From Conidiobolus incongruus B7586 (taxonomy: Eukaryota > Entomophthoromycota > Entomophthoromycetes > Entomophthorales > Conidiobolaceae): DNA of 21,209 nt. Position 1 is the stretch's first letter. Each line of letters starts with the position of its first letter. The translations under genes and the position numbers were made by a program. Under the pieces are notes generated by a model. The model was not told the origin of the DNA. It did not search any database and saw nothing but the letters and a program-made list of their open reading frames with translations. The DNA lies in NCBI GenBank assembly GCA_000697335.1, contig JNEM01012668.1, forward strand, positions 1 through 21,209, given 5' to 3'. Positions 20,131 through 21,209 of this stretch are shown in pieces.

Positions 20131-21209
20131 AACTTGAAATACAAGTAAATTAATTAATCACAAAATGATTGGTTAAATATCATATTTAACGCTTTGAATT
20201 ACTTGTGCTTTATCTGAATGGATGGATTGGTATCCTGTTTAAATTTTCCTAAATTAAATTTGCCACAAAGATATAATTAACACTTATTGAAAATATTTTG
20301 TTCGAAAAACTAGGTTTCTATCCTGAGTTGAACAATATCAATAAATTTTAATTTGAATAGTGACTCTCTTAATGAAGGCGTTTTACAAACTCCATTATTA
20401 CTAATAAATGGATCGGAGGAACAATTTAGAAGTACATACTATATTTATAACATTTTATAACTGTAATTTTTAATCCATTTTATTGAAACACTTATTATTT
20501 AACTTCAATCGTTCCACTGTTATATAATATCATATCATTGAATTTGATAATTTTAGCAAAGATAAATTAATTTCATCATTTTTACATCATGAATAATTTT
20601 GCAAAAATTTGTTAATTTGTTATCTCTGATTTTTGCAACAATAGCACCTATATTATCATAAGTTATCCAACAAATTAGGTCTAATACAGATATTTGATAT
20701 TATATGATTTAATCCACCACTTTAATCTTAGATAATTTTTAAAATATAAAATTTATCATCTATTTGAAAATACATTTTAACTTAATTATAAAATACTATA
20801 TTTTTTGAATATCTATTTAATTTATTTTAGAGATTCTTTGGAAAATTCAAGGATTATCTCTATATATTTATATTAAAATAGATGAATAATCGATAATTTA
20901 AGATATTACCATAGAATTAAAGAAATGGAAAAAAATTTTAATTTCTGGTTTTTCAAATATATTATTAATTTTAAATAAAAAATATATATATAATGAGTAA
21001 TAAAATAAATAGTTTTAAATTATACATATAATAATTTTTTGATTAAAAATTAATTTCTCAAAATTTATGGTTTATATTAATTATACTTAAAGAGTATAAT
21101 TATTATCAAATACCTTTTATTTTAATATTAATAAAACTTAATTATAAATTGTTTAAAATTACTTAAAATTTATTAACAAATTTTGGTAATATAATATTAA
21201 TTAAATTAA
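20131..21209. other. AT-rich spacer at the right end
   Basis: About 1.1 kb of A/T-dominated DNA with no open frame, RNA gene or repeat that I can recognise on either strand. Confidence 0.65.

Overview
The window looks like nuclear DNA from an AT-rich fungus. Genes are sparse, intergenic DNA is extremely A+T-rich, introns are short (50-70 bases) with GT...AG ends, and genes on both strands carry TATA-like boxes 45-90 bases upstream of the ATG. The strong base bias, arylamine N-acetyltransferase copies and short introns would fit an early-diverging lineage such as Entomophthoromycotina (Conidiobolus-like). That placement is inference; nothing in the window proves it. I see no bacterial operon, CRISPR array, rRNA or tRNA.

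Layout: (1) 718-1767, minus: an intronless medium-chain alcohol dehydrogenase of the cinnamyl-alcohol-dehydrogenase/ADH6 type, with an apparent Cys-to-Ser change at a catalytic zinc ligand. (2) 3618-8132, plus: an eight-exon gene for a 1375-residue WD-repeat protein homologous to animal WDR7 (rabconnectin-3 beta), a V-ATPase regulator. It is read divergently from the dehydrogenase across about 1.85 kb. (3) 8726-10720: an old, broken Ty3/gypsy-like LTR retroelement remnant, made of an LTR-like repeat, a leader and a decayed gag-like region that stands out as a GC-rich island. (4) 10880-11711, plus: a pseudogene of an arylamine N-acetyltransferase (NAT). (5) 11824-12144: a solo LTR of a second family, in minus orientation. 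(6) 12602-13606 and 15443-16435, both minus: two intact NAT paralogues with Cys-His-Asp triads. (7) 16921-17364: a second copy of the first LTR family. (8) 18828-19165: a second copy of the second LTR family, inverted relative to the copy at 11824. (9) 19330-20130: a stretch that looks like decayed coding sequence of unknown origin. The rest is AT-rich spacer with two microsatellites.

Functional theme: the right half is a small NAT family expansion (two live genes, one dead) set among old LTR fossils, consistent with local duplication and decay in a repeat-rich accessory region. The left half holds a housekeeping-type gene (WDR7 homologue) and a redox enzyme. I found no convincing previously undescribed multi-gene system. 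The most interesting points are the altered dehydrogenase active site, the fungal WDR7 gene with all its introns in the 5' third, and the divergent NAT pair.
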